From assembly GCF_900021165.1 (NCBI RefSeq), contig NZ_FCOQ01000007.1, positions 62,001 through 126,000 on the forward strand: 64,000 nucleotides of DNA, read 5' to 3'. Made by a program: the position numbers and the translations under genes. This document shows positions 8,135-18,149 of this stretch, in pieces (position 1 is the stretch's first letter; every line of letters begins with the position of its first letter). The notes under the pieces are model-generated. The model did not search any database and had not been told where the DNA came from. It saw nothing but the letters and a program-made list of their open reading frames with translations. Origin of the DNA: Paenibacillus phocaeensis (lineage in GTDB: Bacteria > Bacillota > Bacilli > Paenibacillales > Paenibacillaceae).

Positions 8135-9664
8135 GTGAGCAATACGATTTTGGAAATGAGGGGCATTACGAAGACTTTCCCGGGCGTCAAAGCGCTGAGC
8201 CATGTCAACTTCAAGGTCACGGCCGGGGAAATCCATGCCTTGTGCGGGGAGAACGGGGCGGGTAAATCGACATTGATGAAGGTGCTGAGCGGGGTATATC
8301 CGCACGGTTCGTATGAAGGCGAAATTCTGTTTGAAAGCAAAGTGTGCGAATTTAAAGATATTAAGGGAAGCGAACAGCTGGGCATCGTCATTATTCACCA
8401 GGAGCTCGCGCTGATTCCTTATCTCTCGATCGCGGAGAACCTATTTCTCGGCAACGAACAAAGCCGGCGCGGGCTGATCGATTGGAACGAAACGACGGTC
8501 AAAACGAAAACGCTGCTGAAGCGGGTAGGTTTAAACGAATCGCCGGCCACGCGCGTGTTGGAACTGGGCGTCGGCAAGCAGCAGCTGGTGGAAATCGCCA
8601 AAGCCTTGTCCAAGCAGGTTAAACTGCTGATTCTGGATGAACCGACAGCGGCCCTGAATGAGAACGACAGCGAAAATTTGCTGGAATTAATCCTGGAGCT
8701 GAAGAAGCAAGGCATCACCTCCATTATCATTTCGCACAAATTAAACGAAATCAGCAAAGTCGCCGATTCGATCACGATCCTGCGCGATGGTCGGACGATT
8801 CAAACTTTGGATATGAAAGCCGATCAGGTCACCGAGGATCTGATCATCAAGGGCATGGTTGGACGCGATCTCACCCACCGCTATCCGGAACGGGTTCCCC
8901 GGATCGGCGAGGTGATCTTCGAAGTGCGTAACTGGGAGGCGACCCACCCGCAGCAAGAGGATCGTAAAGTGCTGGACGGGATTAACCTGAACATCCGCCG
9001 CGGAGAGATCGTCGGGATCGCCGGCTTGATGGGCGCAGGCCGAACCGAGCTGGCGATGAGCCTGTTTGGGCGATCTTACGGCCGGCATATCAGGGGCCAA
9101 ATGTTCCTGCACGGCCAAGAAGTGCGGTTCAACGATATCAGCCAAGCGATCCGGCATGGCGTCGCTTATGTTACCGAAGACCGCAAGCAGTACGGCTTGG
9201 TTCTGATCGACGATATCAAGCGCAACATTTCGCTGGCTTCGTTAAGGAAGTTGTCCCGCCGCGGCGTCATCAACGAACGGGAGGAAGTGCTGGTCGCCGA
9301 GGAATATCGAAGCAAGCTGAACATTAAAACGCCGAGCATTTTGCAGAAAACAGTCAACCTGAGCGGAGGCAATCAACAGAAGGTCGTCCTGAGCAAGTGG
9401 ATCTACGCGCAGCCGGAGATTCTAATTCTGGATGAGCCAACGCGCGGCATCGATGTCGGAGCCAAATACGAAATTTATTCCATCGTCAACCAGCTGGCGG
9501 ACGAAGGCAAAGGCATCTTGTTCATCTCTTCGGAGCTGCCGGAGATTCTCGGGATGTGCGACCGCATCTACGTCATGAGCGAAGGCCGGATCACCGGGGA
9601 GGTCCTGCGCGAGGACGCCACCCAGGAAGTGTTGATGAAATCCATGACTCGAGGCAGGGGGTAA
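8135..9664 (+). CDS. gguA: Multiple monosaccharide ABC transporter, ATPase
   Basis: A GTG start at 8135 follows AGGTGG and matches the usual MSNTILEM opening of the family (509 residues). An in-frame GTG at 8126 is the alternative. The protein carries two fused nucleotide-binding domains. The first has Walker [10 protein letters not shown], an unusual signature LGVGKQQ and Walker [12 protein letters not shown]. The second has a degenerate P-loop ([10 protein letters not shown]), the signature LSGGNQQK and Walker [13 protein letters not shown]. This is the standard architecture of carbohydrate-uptake-2 (RbsA/XylG/MglA) ATPases. It energises import of sugar delivered by the ChvE-like lipoprotein through the permease encoded next. 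Confidence 0.92.
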   Translation: MSNTILEMRGITKTFPGVKALSHVNFKVTAGEIHALCGENGAGKSTLMKVLSGVYPHGSYEGEILFESKVCEFKDIKGSEQLGIVIIHQELALIPYLSIAENLFLGNEQSRRGLIDWNETTVKTKTLLKRVGLNESPATRVLELGVGKQQLVEIAKALSKQVKLLILDEPTAALNENDSENLLELILELKKQGITSIIISHKLNEISKVADSITILRDGRTIQTLDMKADQVTEDLIIKGMVGRDLTHRYPERVPRIGEVIFEVRNWEATHPQQEDRKVLDGINLNIRRGEIVGIAGLMGAGRTELAMSLFGRSYGRHIRGQMFLHGQEVRFNDISQAIRHGVAYVTEDRKQYGLVLIDDIKRNISLASLRKLSRRGVINEREEVLVAEEYRSKLNIKTPSILQKTVNLSGGNQQKVVLSKWIYAQPEILILDEPTRGIDVGAKYEIYSIVNQLADEGKGILFISSELPEILGMCDRIYVMSEGRITGEVLREDATQEVLMKSMTRGRG

Positions 9665-9669
9665 AACCG

Positions 9670-10833
9670 ATGCAAGCGGTTAGCGAACTTTTTAGAAAAA
9701 ACATACGCCAGTACGGCATGATTATCGCCTTGATCTTCATCACGGTGTTGTTTCAAATTTTGACGGGCGGCATCTTGCTGAAGCCGCTGAATATTACGAA
9801 TCTGATTCTGCAGAACAGTTATATTCTCGTCTTGGCGATCGGTATGGTTCTGGTCATTATCACCGGCCACATCGATCTCTCGGTCGGCTCCATCGCCGCC
9901 TTCATCGGGGCCTTGGCCGCCATCATGATGGTGGATCTCCAAATGCCAACGTTCCTTGCTATTATTATTTCTTTGGTGATCGGCGGATTGATTGGGGCTT
10001 GGCAGGGATTTTGGGTCGCTTATGTAAAAATACCGGCCTTCATCGTCACGTTAGCGGGGATGCTACTGTTCCGGGGCTTGACGATGATCGTGCTCGGCGG
10101 CCAGTCGATCGCACCGTTCCCGAAATCGTTCCAGCGGATCAGCTCCGGCTTCATTCCCGACTGGTTCGGCGGCGGCAGCCTCCATACCCTGACGGTTCTG
10201 CTGGGACTGCTCCTCTCCCTCCTCCTAATCTGGCAGGAATGGAAGGAGCGGCGGACCCAGCTCAAATACCAGTTTGAGGTGGCGCCATTCTGGATGTTCG
10301 TGACGAAGCTCGTCTTGCTTGTTGCCGTCATCAACGTGTTTACCTTTGTATTGGCAACCTACAACGGGCTGCCGAATATCCTGATCATTTTGTTCTTCCT
10401 GATCGTCCTCTACTCGTTCGTCATGAACCGCATGGTGGCCGGACGCCATATTTACGCGCTGGGAGGCAACGAGAAAGCCGCCAAACTCTCCGGCGTCAAA
10501 ACGAAAAAGGTGACGTTCTGGGTGTTCGTCAACATGGGCGCTTTGGCCGCGTTGTCCGGCCTGATCTTCGCCGCCCGCCTCAACTCCGCAACGCCAAAAG
10601 CCGGGACGAACTTCGAGCTCGACGCGATCGCGGCCTGCTTCATCGGCGGCGCCTCCGCTTCCGGCGGCATCGGCACCGTGATCGGCGCGATCATCGGCGG
10701 CCTTGTCATGGGCGTGATGAACAACGGCATGTCGCTGATCGGGCTTGGCGTCGATTGGCAGCAGGGGATCAAAGGCCTTGTCCTGCTGCTCGCCGTCGCC
10801 TTCGATATTTACAATAAGTCGAAGACGAATTGA
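9670..10833 (+). CDS. gguB: Multiple monosaccharide ABC transporter, permease
   Basis: ATG 9670, behind GGCAGGGGG, gives 387 residues with about ten hydrophobic segments. An open frame reaches further upstream into the ATPase gene but has no ribosome site. The GHIDLSVGSIAAF and GxGTVIGAIIGGLVMGVMNNG segments are typical of the BPD_transp_2 (RbsC/XylH/GguB) permease family. It is the last gene of the transporter operon, five bases after the ATPase stop, and is followed by a strong terminator. Presumably it acts as a homodimer, because no second permease gene is present. Confidence 0.92.
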   Translation: MQAVSELFRKNIRQYGMIIALIFITVLFQILTGGILLKPLNITNLILQNSYILVLAIGMVLVIITGHIDLSVGSIAAFIGALAAIMMVDLQMPTFLAIIISLVIGGLIGAWQGFWVAYVKIPAFIVTLAGMLLFRGLTMIVLGGQSIAPFPKSFQRISSGFIPDWFGGGSLHTLTVLLGLLLSLLLIWQEWKERRTQLKYQFEVAPFWMFVTKLVLLVAVINVFTFVLATYNGLPNILIILFFLIVLYSFVMNRMVAGRHIYALGGNEKAAKLSGVKTKKVTFWVFVNMGALAALSGLIFAARLNSATPKAGTNFELDAIAACFIGGASASGGIGTVIGAIIGGLVMGVMNNGMSLIGLGVDWQQGIKGLVLLLAVAFDIYNKSKTN

Positions 10834-10849
10834 TAAGCGCACCTACACG

Positions 10850-10886
10850 AAGGGACGGGGCATGATAGCCCCGTCCCTTTTTTTTG
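10850..10886 (+). terminator. Terminator of the sugar transporter operon
   Basis: AAGGGACGGGGC, short loop, GCCCCGTCCCTT followed by eight T residues. Confidence 0.9.
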
Positions 10887-10922
10887 CGATGCCGGACTTT
10901 CGAAGATCAACCCATGCTGCCC

Positions 10923-10975
10923 GTTTGCGCGATTATCCCCTTGGATCAGATCGCGGAAAGACAGCAGGAGGAACC
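10923..10975 (+). repeat. Dispersed MITE-like element, copy B (left half only)
   Basis: GTTTGCGCGATTATCCCCTT then GGATCAGATCGC matches the end of copy C read on its minus strand. No partner right end is found before or inside the following tetR gene, so this is a truncated copy. Confidence 0.6.
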
Positions 10976-10995
10976 TCAAAAGTACGTACTCAAGG

Positions 10996-11901
10996 TTACA
11001 CCGAGTTTCCCTCCGGCTCCAAAATCAGCCTTAGCTGAGCGCATTCGTCACGAAGTGCATCCACCCGCTCCAGGTAGTACATCAGCGATTTGGTGATCAC
11101 GTTTTGCAGCAAGGAATCCTTGGTTTCTTTCCTGATCTCGCCGATGGCCTGAAGATAATCCTTTCGCTCGGCCTCGGACAAAGACGCTTGCTTCTTCACA
11201 ATCGATTCCATCCGGCGAAACAACTGCTGCAACTGACGCGATCTTAGAATCGGAGTAATTTCCTCCGGCCAATAATTCAAGATCCAGGAAGGCGTCTCAA
11301 ACAATAACGGCATGTTCGGCCTATTGGTCTTCAACCCTTCCACGAGCACACCGATCAAATATTCGATGTAAACGGCGATTCTTCGGCAATGATCGTGAGA
11401 CAGGCTTGGTCCGGCCACCCGAGTATAGTCCATCAGGACGCTTGTGGCGATAAAGGTCACGTCCACGGAGAAGCCTTCCATTTTCTCCCCATACAAGTCG
11501 ACGATGCTCTCCTGAAGCCATGTAAATATTTTACGTTCGATCGTCATTGCGGCATTTTGAATTTGTTCATTCTCATAAAAAGGCTGCGAGAGCTCCGTAA
11601 AGAAGTTCATATAGGCGCGGTGCTTAAAAATATCTTCCAGATAAATCATGACCAGCTCGATAATGCGATCGTTTTTGGATATTTCCGCGGTCCGGTAAAG
11701 CCGGTAAACCTTACCCTCCAAATCTTCGCTAAACTGCTTCAACACTTCAAGCAGCAGATCCTCTTTCCCGGGAAAATATTTATAAAACGACGGCTTGGTC
11801 ATTCCGCTTGCCTTGGCGATTTCATCGATCGTCGTTAGGGCATAGCCCTTCTGTTCAAAGAGACAAAGCGCTGCCTCCATAATCGCATTCTTTTTGCTCA
11901 C
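10996..11901 (-). CDS. TetR/AcrR family regulator of the RND efflux operon
   Basis: This 301-residue protein is longer than the usual ~200 because of an extended C-terminal part. The N-terminal TetR helix-turn-helix is clear (ALCLFEQKGYALTTIDEIAKASGMTKPSFYKYFPGKEDLL). The C-terminal region is helical and charged and has no recognised ligand motif. It is the third gene on the minus strand after the adaptor and RND pump, with a 56-base gap and no terminator, so it is probably co-transcribed. A palindrome at 16489-16508, in front of the adaptor gene, is its likely operator, which would make this an autoregulated efflux operon. The inducing compound is unknown. Confidence 0.85.
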   Translation of the reverse strand: MSKKNAIMEAALCLFEQKGYALTTIDEIAKASGMTKPSFYKYFPGKEDLLLEVLKQFSEDLEGKVYRLYRTAEISKNDRIIELVMIYLEDIFKHRAYMNFFTELSQPFYENEQIQNAAMTIERKIFTWLQESIVDLYGEKMEGFSVDVTFIATSVLMDYTRVAGPSLSHDHCRRIAVYIEYLIGVLVEGLKTNRPNMPLLFETPSWILNYWPEEITPILRSRQLQQLFRRMESIVKKQASLSEAERKDYLQAIGEIRKETKDSLLQNVITKSLMYYLERVDALRDECAQLRLILEPEGNSV

Positions 11902-11957
11902 ACCCCATGATCCTTTCTACAAAAATTCATCCGCAAACGACCGGGCATTTCAAAATC

Positions 11958-14900
11958 CTACATGGAGAGCGGAGGGTTCGGACCTTCCGGCAAACGGGGC
12001 GTAGGTCCCTTCGATCCGGCATCCCGGTCCGCTTTACGCTCTTTGCGTCTTTCTTTATACAAAGCCATGACCATATATAAAGACGGAACCACGATCAAAG
12101 TTAACAACGTGGAGAACATCAACCCGAAAATGATCGTATACGCCATCGGCCGGAACAAAATGCTCCCCGAAATGGCCAGCGGCAGCAAGCCGATGATCGC
12201 GGTCAGCGAGGTCAATATAATCGGCCGGAAACGGGCCGAAGTTGCACCGATAATCGCTTCCTTGAGTTCGACTCCCTCGCGCCGCGCGTCCTCGATAAAT
12301 TCGATCAGCACGATGCCGTTCCGCACGACGATCCCCGCCAGAGAGATAATCCCCATGATGCTCATGAAGCCGATCGACGAGCCGGAGATAAAGATGCCGA
12401 TGACGCCTCCCGCCGCAGCCAGGTATACCGTCGTCATAATGATGACCGGCGTCGACAGCGAGTAGAACTGTACCGTAATCAACAGCAGAATCAAGAATAT
12501 GACGATGACGAACAAGCTGCCCAAATCCGAAAAGATCTCCGCCTGGTCCGACGTTTCGCCGCCTAGCGTCCAAGTGTATCCTTCCGGAAAATGGATGTCG
12601 TTCAGCAATGCCTTGACTTGCGCATTAAGCTCGGTCGCGGTTTTGCCGCCTGCTGCGTCGGCCTCTACCGTAACGGTTCGCACCAGGTTGTAGTGCTGAA
12701 TCTTCTGGATGGAGAACGACGGCTTCAGCTCCGCTAATTGCGATAACGGCACCAGCACCCCTTGGTCATTGGTCACGTTAATTTGCTGGAACAGTTCGCT
12801 TGGGTTCCCGTTCTTGTTGTTCATGTATAAATTGATATCAATGATTTGCTTGCCCGTATCAAAATCGCCGATATCCAGACCATCGCCCATCAAGCGGAGC
12901 GTTTGAGTCAATGTCTGGTAACTCACCTGATGCTGCTTCATGGCCTCTTCGTTAACGGCAAACTCTAGCGTATAGCTTTGGTTGCCGAAATCATCTTTGA
13001 TTCCCGAGGTGCCGTCCACCTGGGCGATTTTCTCCTTCACTTGCTGGGACAAGGTTTGGAGTTCATCCAAATCCTCGCCGGAAATCCGCACGGACACGGC
13101 CGCTCCGACCGGAATCCCCAGCCGCGGAATATTCGTTGTAATGGTGGCCCCGGGATATTGTTTCTTCAATTTCTCCCGCCAGGTGTCCACCGTTTTCTCC
13201 CAATTGTATTTGCCTTCTTTGCCAACAACCGCGATTTGACCGATGGTAGGCGAAGAGCTTACGACATTGGTGAAGTCGGAATAGATCGCCGGCGCTTTCC
13301 CCCCCGACCCATAGCTGACGAGCTCGGCTTCCGGCTGCTTCTTCACCCAATCGGCGATGCTCGACACCATGCGATCGGTTTCCTTAAACGACGTTCCGAT
13401 GGGCATCTCCACATTGATGTTGACATGCGGATCTTCCGCCTGCGGAAACAGATCGATCGGTGTCAGCAGCGCAAAGCCGAACGAGGCCGTACCGATCAAT
13501 AGCCCGGTCAATGCGGTAAGCAGCGGCCGCTTCAGCACCTTCGGAATGATCGTCCCGGAATACCACCGCGTAGCGGTTTGGATTTGCTTGCCCAGCAAGC
13601 CGGGCGGCTTCATCCCGTCTTTTTTCGAATGACGCCGGACTCTTCGTCTCTCATGCCATTCGCGGAAAATCGGAATGATCGTCAGCGACATCAGCATGGA
13701 CGCCAACATGGAGGCGGAAATCACGATCGGAAGCGGCTTGATGAAAGAGCCGATGTCCCCGGTCAGAAACAGCAGCGGCATAAAAGCGAAGATCGTCGAC
13801 AACGTCGCTGTCAGGATCGAAACGGAAACCTCATTCGCTCCTTTTACAGAAGCATCGGACGGGTCTTCCCCAAGGTCGCTGAGCCGTCGCTCGATGTTAT
13901 CGTTGACGACCACGGCGTCATCCACCAGGATCCCCAGCACGATGATCAAACCTACGATCGTAATTTCATTCAAAGTGACTCCGGTCAACGGCAAGGCGAT
14001 CAGCCCCAGCGCGATGGAGATCGGAATGGCCAAGGCGACGAAAGCGGCCGTCAGCATATTCAAGCCAAGCATACAAACGATGATGACGGCTACGATCGCA
14101 ATCAGCATCTCCCGGGTTAACTCGTTAAACATTTTGTTCACGACTTCCAACTGGGCAAATGCGGTCTTGAACGTTACGTTATTGGGCAGACCTTCGGCCA
14201 AATCGCTAAGTTTCTCCGAAATGACCTTGTTCATGGAAGGCACGTCCGAACCCGTCTGCGCATTGACGTTGACCAGGATCGCGGGCTTCCCGTTATAATA
14301 CGGCAAATATTCCGGATCGCTATACGTCAGCTTGGCTTCGCCGATGTCTTTTAAATAAACGGGGAACCCGTTTCGCGTCGTCATGATCTGAACCTCATTC
14401 AATTTCTTGATATCGTCCAGACTTTTGACCAACAGCTGATAATTGCGATGATCGTAACTCAGATCCCCCAGCGGAACCCGTTCGTTCATTTTTTGCACGG
14501 TCTGAACGACCATTTCCCACGGAATTCCGTATTGCTGCAATTTCTGCGTATCGATTTGCACGGAGACTTCCTGATCGGGAATCCCTTGGATTTCCACGCC
14601 GGCTACGCCTTTTACCGTCTGAAGCTGATCGCGCCAGCCGATCATCGTATCCTTCAACGCGTACAGTTCTTCCCGTGTTTCCGCATAAACCACATAGGAG
14701 CCGACAAAAGAGGCGGTCAGATTATCGTTGACGACGGGCTGTATCACGTCGGCCGGCAAATTGGTGGCGGCGTCCTGGACATTCTTGCGCAGTTCGTCCC
14801 AGGTCGCTTCGGCGTCTGCATTCGCATAAGCCTCTACCACGATGCTCGAATACCCGCTTCCCGATGTGGAGAGGATGTTTTCGACGCTGTCCACCTTCTT

Positions 14901-15110
14901 GATCGCCTGCTCCAGCACCTTGGTGACGGATTGCTCCACCTTCTCCGGCATTGCTCCCGGGTAAACCGTCGTTACCATTGCGGTCTTCACAACCGCATCC
15001 GGCATCTCCTGGCGGGCCAATCCGGTGAAGCTGTATACACCGATCATGATAAGCATGATGAAAAACAATAGGGTGATTTTTCGTTTCTTGACCAGGAAGT
15101 TAATCATCAT
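11958..15110 (-). CDS. RND-family efflux pump (AcrB/HAE1-like permease)
   Basis: About 1050 residues, from ATG 15110 (or the adjacent ATG 15107) behind GAGGA. An in-frame extension to 15146 has no ribosome site. The architecture is twelve membrane helices with two large extracellular loops. A helix at the start (KKRKITLLFFIMLIMIGVYSFTG) is followed by the pore-domain signature (ARQEMPDAVVK, YPGAMPEKVEQ) and the TM4 proton-relay segment GILVDDAVVVNDNIERR, with its paired acidic residues. The closest B. subtilis relative would be SwrC/YerP. The gene overlaps the adaptor stop by 11 bases. It probably exports amphipathic compounds such as lipopeptides or surfactants, but no substrate can be read from sequence. 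Confidence 0.9.
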   Translation of the reverse strand: MMINFLVKKRKITLLFFIMLIMIGVYSFTGLARQEMPDAVVKTAMVTTVYPGAMPEKVEQSVTKVLEQAIKKVDSVENILSTSGSGYSSIVVEAYANADAEATWDELRKNVQDAATNLPADVIQPVVNDNLTASFVGSYVVYAETREELYALKDTMIGWRDQLQTVKGVAGVEIQGIPDQEVSVQIDTQKLQQYGIPWEMVVQTVQKMNERVPLGDLSYDHRNYQLLVKSLDDIKKLNEVQIMTTRNGFPVYLKDIGEAKLTYSDPEYLPYYNGKPAILVNVNAQTGSDVPSMNKVISEKLSDLAEGLPNNVTFKTAFAQLEVVNKMFNELTREMLIAIVAVIIVCMLGLNMLTAAFVALAIPISIALGLIALPLTGVTLNEITIVGLIIVLGILVDDAVVVNDNIERRLSDLGEDPSDASVKGANEVSVSILTATLSTIFAFMPLLFLTGDIGSFIKPLPIVISASMLASMLMSLTIIPIFREWHERRRVRRHSKKDGMKPPGLLGKQIQTATRWYSGTIIPKVLKRPLLTALTGLLIGTASFGFALLTPIDLFPQAEDPHVNINVEMPIGTSFKETDRMVSSIADWVKKQPEAELVSYGSGGKAPAIYSDFTNVVSSSPTIGQIAVVGKEGKYNWEKTVDTWREKLKKQYPGATITTNIPRLGIPVGAAVSVRISGEDLDELQTLSQQVKEKIAQVDGTSGIKDDFGNQSYTLEFAVNEEAMKQHQVSYQTLTQTLRLMGDGLDIGDFDTGKQIIDINLYMNNKNGNPSELFQQINVTNDQGVLVPLSQLAELKPSFSIQKIQHYNLVRTVTVEADAAGGKTATELNAQVKALLNDIHFPEGYTWTLGGETSDQAEIFSDLGSLFVIVIFLILLLITVQFYSLSTPVIIMTTVYLAAAGGVIGIFISGSSIGFMSIMGIISLAGIVVRNGIVLIEFIEDARREGVELKEAIIGATSARFRPIILTSLTAIIGLLPLAISGSILFRPMAYTIIFGLMFSTLLTLIVVPSLYMVMALYKERRKERKADRDAGSKGPTPRLPEGPNPPLSM

Positions 15111-16470
15111 GCGCGTCCTCCGCCGTCGCGATGGCGAAACCGTCAAACAGCCCGTCAGCCCCGGCGCTCACAATGACATCGCCGACCTGCAAACCGGACA
15201 GGATCCGGAAGCGGTTCTCAACAATTTCGTCCCCCAGTTTGACGGGAGTTTTCACCGCTTTACCGTTAACATTACGGAACACGTACGGCTCTTGGCCGTT
15301 GCTGATAACCGCTTCGGCCGGGATCAGGATTCCTTGTTCCCCGGAAACTTGAAGTCCCGCCTTCACGACTTGACCCGGGAACCAATCTTTATTCGGGTTA
15401 GGAACGCTCACCTCCACCGAAATCGTGCCCGTCCCGGCATTGGTTTGCGGGTACACCCGTTTGACGGTTCCGGTACGGGTTTCGCCCGCCAGCGCCAAAT
15501 CGACCTTCTGCCCCGCCTTCCAAGCGGAAATTTCGCTGTCCGGAACCGGAAGCAGCACTTTCAATTGGGTGGTGGAACCGATGACAAAAGCCGGGTTTCC
15601 GGCGCCGGCGGCCTGGCCGGCGACAACCATCTTTTCCAGCACCGTGCCGGATACGGTGGCCGTCAGCTTCGCTTTGGACAAAGCCAACTCCGCTTGTTCC
15701 CGCGCGGCCTGCGCGTTCTTATATCCGGCCTCCGCCTGCGATTTGGCGGCCAGGGCCGATTGCTTGCCGGACCGCGCTTGTTCGAGTCCGGCTGCCGCGG
15801 CCTCGCGCTGCTCCTTCGTCGCACCTTTGGTCACTTCCGCAAGCTGCTGCTTGGCGCTGTCCAATGAATTCTCCGCATTTTTCAATTGAATTTGCGTTTT
15901 CTCATAATCATCGAGGGAGATTAAGCCCTCGGTATATAAATTCGAATACCGCTCGGCATCGGCCTTGACTTTGAAATAACCGTCCTCGGCTTGCTTCACC
16001 TGATTTTGCGCCATGGCTATCTGCTCCTCGGACGCTCCCTTCTCTACTGCGGCCAAATTGGCTTCGGCACTGCGGATTTGCGCTTCCGCCGTAGCGAGCC
16101 CCGCCTTGGCGGCACTCACCTGACCTTCGGCTTGAGCGACACCGCTTTGGGCTTGTTTCAATTGAAGCCGGGCGGGTTCATCGTCCAAAATCGCCAAGAC
16201 GTCCCCTTCCTTGACCTGATCGCCTACTTCAACCAGCGTCTGTTTGACTTCACCGGATGCCTGGAACGAAACGGCCGTCGAATCGGCCGATTGGAGCGTA
16301 CCCGACAGATTGTATTCCGTTTTCAAAGGCTCGCTTTTGACCTGCATGACCTCCACGGTTGTCGTATCGGTTTTCTCAGCGGCGGTCTCCCCATCATTTC
16401 CCGAAGAACATGCGGCTAAAGAGATCGTGAGCAATGCTGCCAATCCCAGCCCTAAGAAGCGTCCTTTCAT
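15100..16470 (-). CDS. RND efflux periplasmic-adaptor-like lipoprotein (HlyD/MFP family)
   Basis: Starting at ATG 16470 gives 456 residues with a signal peptide and lipobox (ISLAACSS), so it is a membrane-anchored lipoprotein. GGGAGGGG precedes the start at a slightly long spacing. A lipoyl half-motif (SADSTAVSFQASGEVKQTL) leads into a long coiled coil rich in Ala, Glu and Gln (about residues 105-290). A second lipoyl half (ATVSGTVLEKMVVAGQ) and a beta-barrel domain follow. This is the membrane-fusion-protein plan. The long hairpin resembles adaptors that reach a TolC-type partner, and a TolC-family gene is transcribed divergently 160 bases away. Confidence 0.88.
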   Translation of the reverse strand: MKGRFLGLGLAALLTISLAACSSGNDGETAAEKTDTTTVEVMQVKSEPLKTEYNLSGTLQSADSTAVSFQASGEVKQTLVEVGDQVKEGDVLAILDDEPARLQLKQAQSGVAQAEGQVSAAKAGLATAEAQIRSAEANLAAVEKGASEEQIAMAQNQVKQAEDGYFKVKADAERYSNLYTEGLISLDDYEKTQIQLKNAENSLDSAKQQLAEVTKGATKEQREAAAAGLEQARSGKQSALAAKSQAEAGYKNAQAAREQAELALSKAKLTATVSGTVLEKMVVAGQAAGAGNPAFVIGSTTQLKVLLPVPDSEISAWKAGQKVDLALAGETRTGTVKRVYPQTNAGTGTISVEVSVPNPNKDWFPGQVVKAGLQVSGEQGILIPAEAVISNGQEPYVFRNVNGKAVKTPVKLGDEIVENRFRILSGLQVGDVIVSAGADGLFDGFAIATAEDAHDD

Positions 16471-16488
16471 CAGAATTATTCCCCTCCC

Positions 16489-16508
16489 AAAATACTCACC
16501 AGTATTTT
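16489..16508. promoter_or_regulatory. TetR-type operator in front of the efflux operon
   Basis: AAAATACT-CACC-AGTATTTT is a perfect inverted repeat with 8-bp arms, lying between the promoter and the adaptor start. AATACT...AGTATT operators are typical of TetR regulators of efflux genes. Confidence 0.7.
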
Positions 16509-16518
16509 TTTTAACTCC

Positions 16519-16548
16519 ACAGTAACCCAGTCGTGATGCGGCTGTCAA
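16519..16548 (-). promoter_or_regulatory. Promoter of the efflux operon
   Basis: On the minus strand TTGACA (16543-16548), 17 bases then TTACTG (16520-16525), or 18 bases then TACTGT (16519-16524). The palindrome begins about 10 bases downstream, where repressor binding would block initiation. Confidence 0.55.
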
Positions 16549-16630
16549 GCGAGATAAAGATGTTTGATTTCGCCCCGGATGATGTGATAGCATGGGGACC
16601 AAAGGGAACATCAGGATGGGAGGAATAGCC

Positions 16631-17962
16631 ATGGGGAAGCAAGCCGCTGGGCTCGTTTTGTCGCTTATACTGCTGATCGGCGCTCCGATTTCCGCATTTG
16701 CCGCAAGCGACGACAACACCACCGGATCGGGACAACACGCAAGAACGGGCGAGAACCTGAAGAGTTCATTTGTTGATTCAGGGAGCCTGTTGCCGTTAAA
16801 GCACTTAGACCTTGATACAGTATTAAAACGGGCGGTGGATAATTCCTATAATTTATCGCTATTGCAAATGAAGCTTACCGCGCTGAGCCAAAACAAGGAC
16901 AACCTGAAAAAACAGCAAGAGGATCTGGGGGGCGCCACGATTGTAATCGGTTCAGGCTCGCTGCCCAGCACGCCGGAGGAAGTCTTGGAGACATACAACA
17001 TTCCTGGTGGAGCCACTCAGCCTGAATTGTGGATGTATTCGGCCGCTGCGACCAACGAGGCTGTGAATCAAGTTTTGAATGGCGTAGGCGCTATCGCCGC
17101 TGCGCTGAACAAGCAAATCGCCAGCCAGCGCGAGCAATTGGAGCTGGCATTGGAACAGCTCAACACGGAGCAATCAAACACGCTGCTCGATCTGGAAAAG
17201 GCCAAAACCGGGGCGAAGCTGCAGATCACTTCGCAATACGTGCAACTGTTGTCTTTGAACAAACAAGTCGTATTGGCCGAAAAGTATTTGGATATCTTGA
17301 AAGCGGACCACAATCGGGCCGTGACCTTGAAGAAGCAGGCGATGGGAACTGCGGAAGCCGTCATTCTGGCCCAGCGACAGGTTCGCGAACAGGAAGAGCA
17401 ATTGGACACGTTAAAAGACAACTACCAGCTCGCCTTGATTCAATTATGCTTTGATCTTGGGCTGGTGTACGATCCGGAAATCACCTTGGAGGATATCGCT
17501 TATACACCGGAGCCGATCACGCGCAAGGATACGGAAGGTCTGCTGCAAAATTCGTACGACATGAAACAGCAGTGGAACGCGGTCGTACAGGCCAACAAAC
17601 AGGAAAGCCATACGACGCCCGCGAATGAACACGAGGAAGATTACCTGGACACGATGACCCGTATCGCCGACCAGCAGGCGGAGCAAACGCGTGTGGAATT
17701 AAGCAAAAAAATCAGCAAAACCTACAGCGGCGCCGATACGGCCTACAAAGCCTATCAAAGCGCTACCCAGGATTTGGCGGACGCGGAAGAGGATTACACC
17801 AACATGGAAGCCCGCTATAAGAACGGATTTGTATCGCGTTATGATTTTAACAAATACAGCTTTACTCTAACGCAGCAGCAGTTGGCACTCGATCTGACCC
17901 GCTTGCAGACTTTCATGGCCAACGAGGCCGTGAAGGCGATGGAGCAAGGATTGATCAATTAA
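16631..17962 (+). CDS. TolC-family (outer membrane efflux protein-like) secreted protein
   Basis: ATG 16631 follows GGGAGGAATAGCC and gives 443 residues. An earlier in-frame start at 16592 is less likely. A signal peptide (LVLSLILLIGAPISAFAAS) leads to a long, almost wholly helical protein with two repeats of coiled-coil character. Each resembles the TolC domain, with long stretches of Gln/Leu/Glu heptads and a closing segment (YKAYQSATQDLADAEEDYT...YKNGFVSRYDFNKYS) typical of OEP domains. TolC homologues are normally outer-membrane channels, but Paenibacillaceae have no outer membrane of that kind. It is divergent from the RND adaptor gene, which suggests it belongs to the same export machine, perhaps as a wall-spanning conduit. 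Confidence 0.75.
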   Translation: MGKQAAGLVLSLILLIGAPISAFAASDDNTTGSGQHARTGENLKSSFVDSGSLLPLKHLDLDTVLKRAVDNSYNLSLLQMKLTALSQNKDNLKKQQEDLGGATIVIGSGSLPSTPEEVLETYNIPGGATQPELWMYSAAATNEAVNQVLNGVGAIAAALNKQIASQREQLELALEQLNTEQSNTLLDLEKAKTGAKLQITSQYVQLLSLNKQVVLAEKYLDILKADHNRAVTLKKQAMGTAEAVILAQRQVREQEEQLDTLKDNYQLALIQLCFDLGLVYDPEITLEDIAYTPEPITRKDTEGLLQNSYDMKQQWNAVVQANKQESHTTPANEHEEDYLDTMTRIADQQAEQTRVELSKKISKTYSGADTAYKAYQSATQDLADAEEDYTNMEARYKNGFVSRYDFNKYSFTLTQQQLALDLTRLQTFMANEAVKAMEQGLIN

Positions 17963-17977
17963 TACGCTCTGCACTTA

Positions 17978-18020
17978 TAAAACAGTCCCTCTCCAAGTAT
18001 GGAAAGGGACTGTTTTTTTG
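17978..18020 (+). terminator. Terminator after the TolC-family gene
   Basis: AACAGTCCCTCTCC, loop, GGAAAGGGACTGTT then T7. Confidence 0.88.
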
Positions 18021-18149
18021 CACGTCCGAGCCGCAACTCCCGATGCGCCTCTTACACATTGAACTCATACCGCTTTTGTGAAGGCCTCGAAACCCGCGTA
18101 TAATGGAGTTATCCATTCAATGCGGATCATGTTGAAGCAGGTGATTTCC

